Shown piece after piece: positions 41,558 to 42,226 of a DNA stretch of 42,226 nucleotides. The stretch is from assembly GCF_008120935.1 (NCBI RefSeq), contig NZ_RDBO01000020.1:67378-109603 (forward strand), given 5' to 3'. Source of the DNA: Streptomyces sp. sk2.1 (lineage in GTDB: Bacteria > Actinomycetota > Actinomycetes > Streptomycetales > Streptomycetaceae). The notes below the pieces were generated by a model. It saw only the letters and a list, made by a program, of their open reading frames with translations. It ran no database searches and was not told the origin of the DNA. Made by a program: the position numbers and the translations under genes. Position 1 is the stretch's first letter, and each line of letters begins with the position of its first letter.

Positions 41558-42226
41558 CTACCAGGCCGGGGGGCTGGCTATGGACCGGGCGAGGACGTCG
41601 TCGAGGACGCGGGCGGTGGTCTCGACGTCGTACGTGGAGTTGTCGATGATCGGCAGCCCGGAGCCGTACCACCCGGCCATCCTGCCGTGGATCCGGGCGA
41701 CCTCCTCGTCCGAGAGGCGGCGGTTCCCGCTGCGGGCGGCGTTGCGCTCCAGGACGATCTCCAGGCCCGGGAGCAGGACGACGGGCAGCAGCCCGGGGCC
41801 GACGTGGCGCTTCCAGCCGCCGAGGCCGACGACCGGCCGGTCCGGGAAGACGGCGTCGTCGAGGATGCAGGAAATGCCGTTGGCGAGGAAGTTGCGGGCG
41901 GCGAAGCCGCAGGTGCGACGGGCCAGGCGGTACTGCGCCTCGGAGTTGTCGTTCCATCCGGACTGCGGGTCGGCGAAGCCGGAGCAGACCCATTCGCGGA
42001 CGTCGTCGAGGCTGACGTGGGCGGTGGGGACCCGGCGGCGGCTGGCCCAGAGCCTGGCCACGGTGGTCTTGCCCGCGCCCGCGGGGCCGATCAGCAGGAC
42101 GGCGAGCGTCGTGCCGCCGGTGCCGGGTTCGGCGGGCGGCGCGGGCAGCGGGACGGGACCGGCGGGCGGCAGCTGGACGTGCCCGGTGGTCTCCCTGGCG
42201 GGCGGCGCCGGGGCGTGGCTCGGGGC
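41558..42226 (-). CDS. P-loop ATPase/kinase-like protein, 5' partial
   Basis: The frame is open to the right edge of the window, so the N-terminus is missing; 222 codons plus stop are visible. A Pro/Ala-rich linker (first 35 visible residues) precedes LAVLLIGPAGAGKTTVARLW with a Walker A motif GPAGAGKT. Then come VSLDDVREWVCSGFADP, ARNFLANGISCILDDAVF (Walker B-like) and a lid-like RNAARSGNRRLSDEEV. It resembles small AAA/zeta-type or nucleoside kinase-like P-loop phosphotransferases. I do not know its substrate. It ends 75 bp before the M24 gene on the same strand. Confidence 0.8.
   Translation of the reverse strand, partial: APSHAPAPPARETTGHVQLPPAGPVPLPAPPAEPGTGGTTLAVLLIGPAGAGKTTVARLWASRRRVPTAHVSLDDVREWVCSGFADPQSGWNDNSEAQYRLARRTCGFAARNFLANGISCILDDAVFPDRPVVGLGGWKRHVGPGLLPVVLLPGLEIVLERNAARSGNRRLSDEEVARIHGRMAGWYGSGLPIIDNSTYDVETTARVLDDVLARSIASPPAW

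Overview
The window is about 42 kb of very GC-rich DNA. Codons almost always end in G or C, GTG starts are common, and many genes are separated by long perfect GC hairpins. The presence of bldD, the streptomycete IHF-like gene, a pyrR-pyrBC-carAB-pyrDF operon and a degenerate priA next to metK points to a Streptomyces chromosome. I saw no tRNA, rRNA, CRISPR array, transposase or integrase.

Layout, left to right. (1) 1-3742, plus strand: the end of a catabolic operon with an SDR/epimerase (5' end cut by the window edge), a DapA-family lyase, a D-2-hydroxyacid dehydrogenase and an FAH-family hydrolase. This is the usual enzyme mix for a sugar acid or carboxylate pathway. (2) 3863-6431, minus strand: a nitrilase-superfamily amidase upstream of a flavin amine oxidase. 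Together they could turn an amino acid or amine into an acid by way of an amide. (3) 6674-11050, plus strand: a two-gene unit of a 1127-residue TPR-CHAT caspase-like protease with a C-terminal Cys/His motif, coupled to a multi-pass membrane protein. This is the most accessory-looking part of the window and the best candidate for an undescribed system. (4) 11061-14871, minus strand: an Lrp/AsnC regulator, an aldehyde dehydrogenase and a GuaB1-type IMPDH/GMP reductase relative. (5) 15179-16201: a stand-alone class I terpene cyclase on the plus strand.

From about 16.3 kb to the end the content is housekeeping, mostly on the minus strand: a SorC/DeoR-type sugar-binding regulator, rpe, rsmB, fmt, a small conserved HTH-like protein (plus strand), priA, metK, coaBC, rpoZ, gmk, the IHF-like protein, then pyrF-pyrD-carB-carA-(membrane protein)-pyrC-pyrB-pyrR read from right to left. 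bldD is divergent from pyrR. After it come nusB, efp, an M24-family peptidase with altered metal ligands, and a 5'-truncated P-loop ATPase.

Regulation visible in the sequence: the pyrR leader carries a hairpin loop that matches the PyrR-binding consensus and lies directly beside a near-perfect Shine-Dalgarno, which suggests PyrR-dependent translational repression of the pyr operon. bldD has a perfect BldD-box match between its -35 and -10 elements, consistent with autorepression. Strong hairpins separate most transcription units. The pyr genes overlap or nearly touch, apart from gaps of 92 bp after pyrR and 65 bp after carB; the second gap contains a hairpin. All functional names come from reading motifs and recalling families; no search was run.
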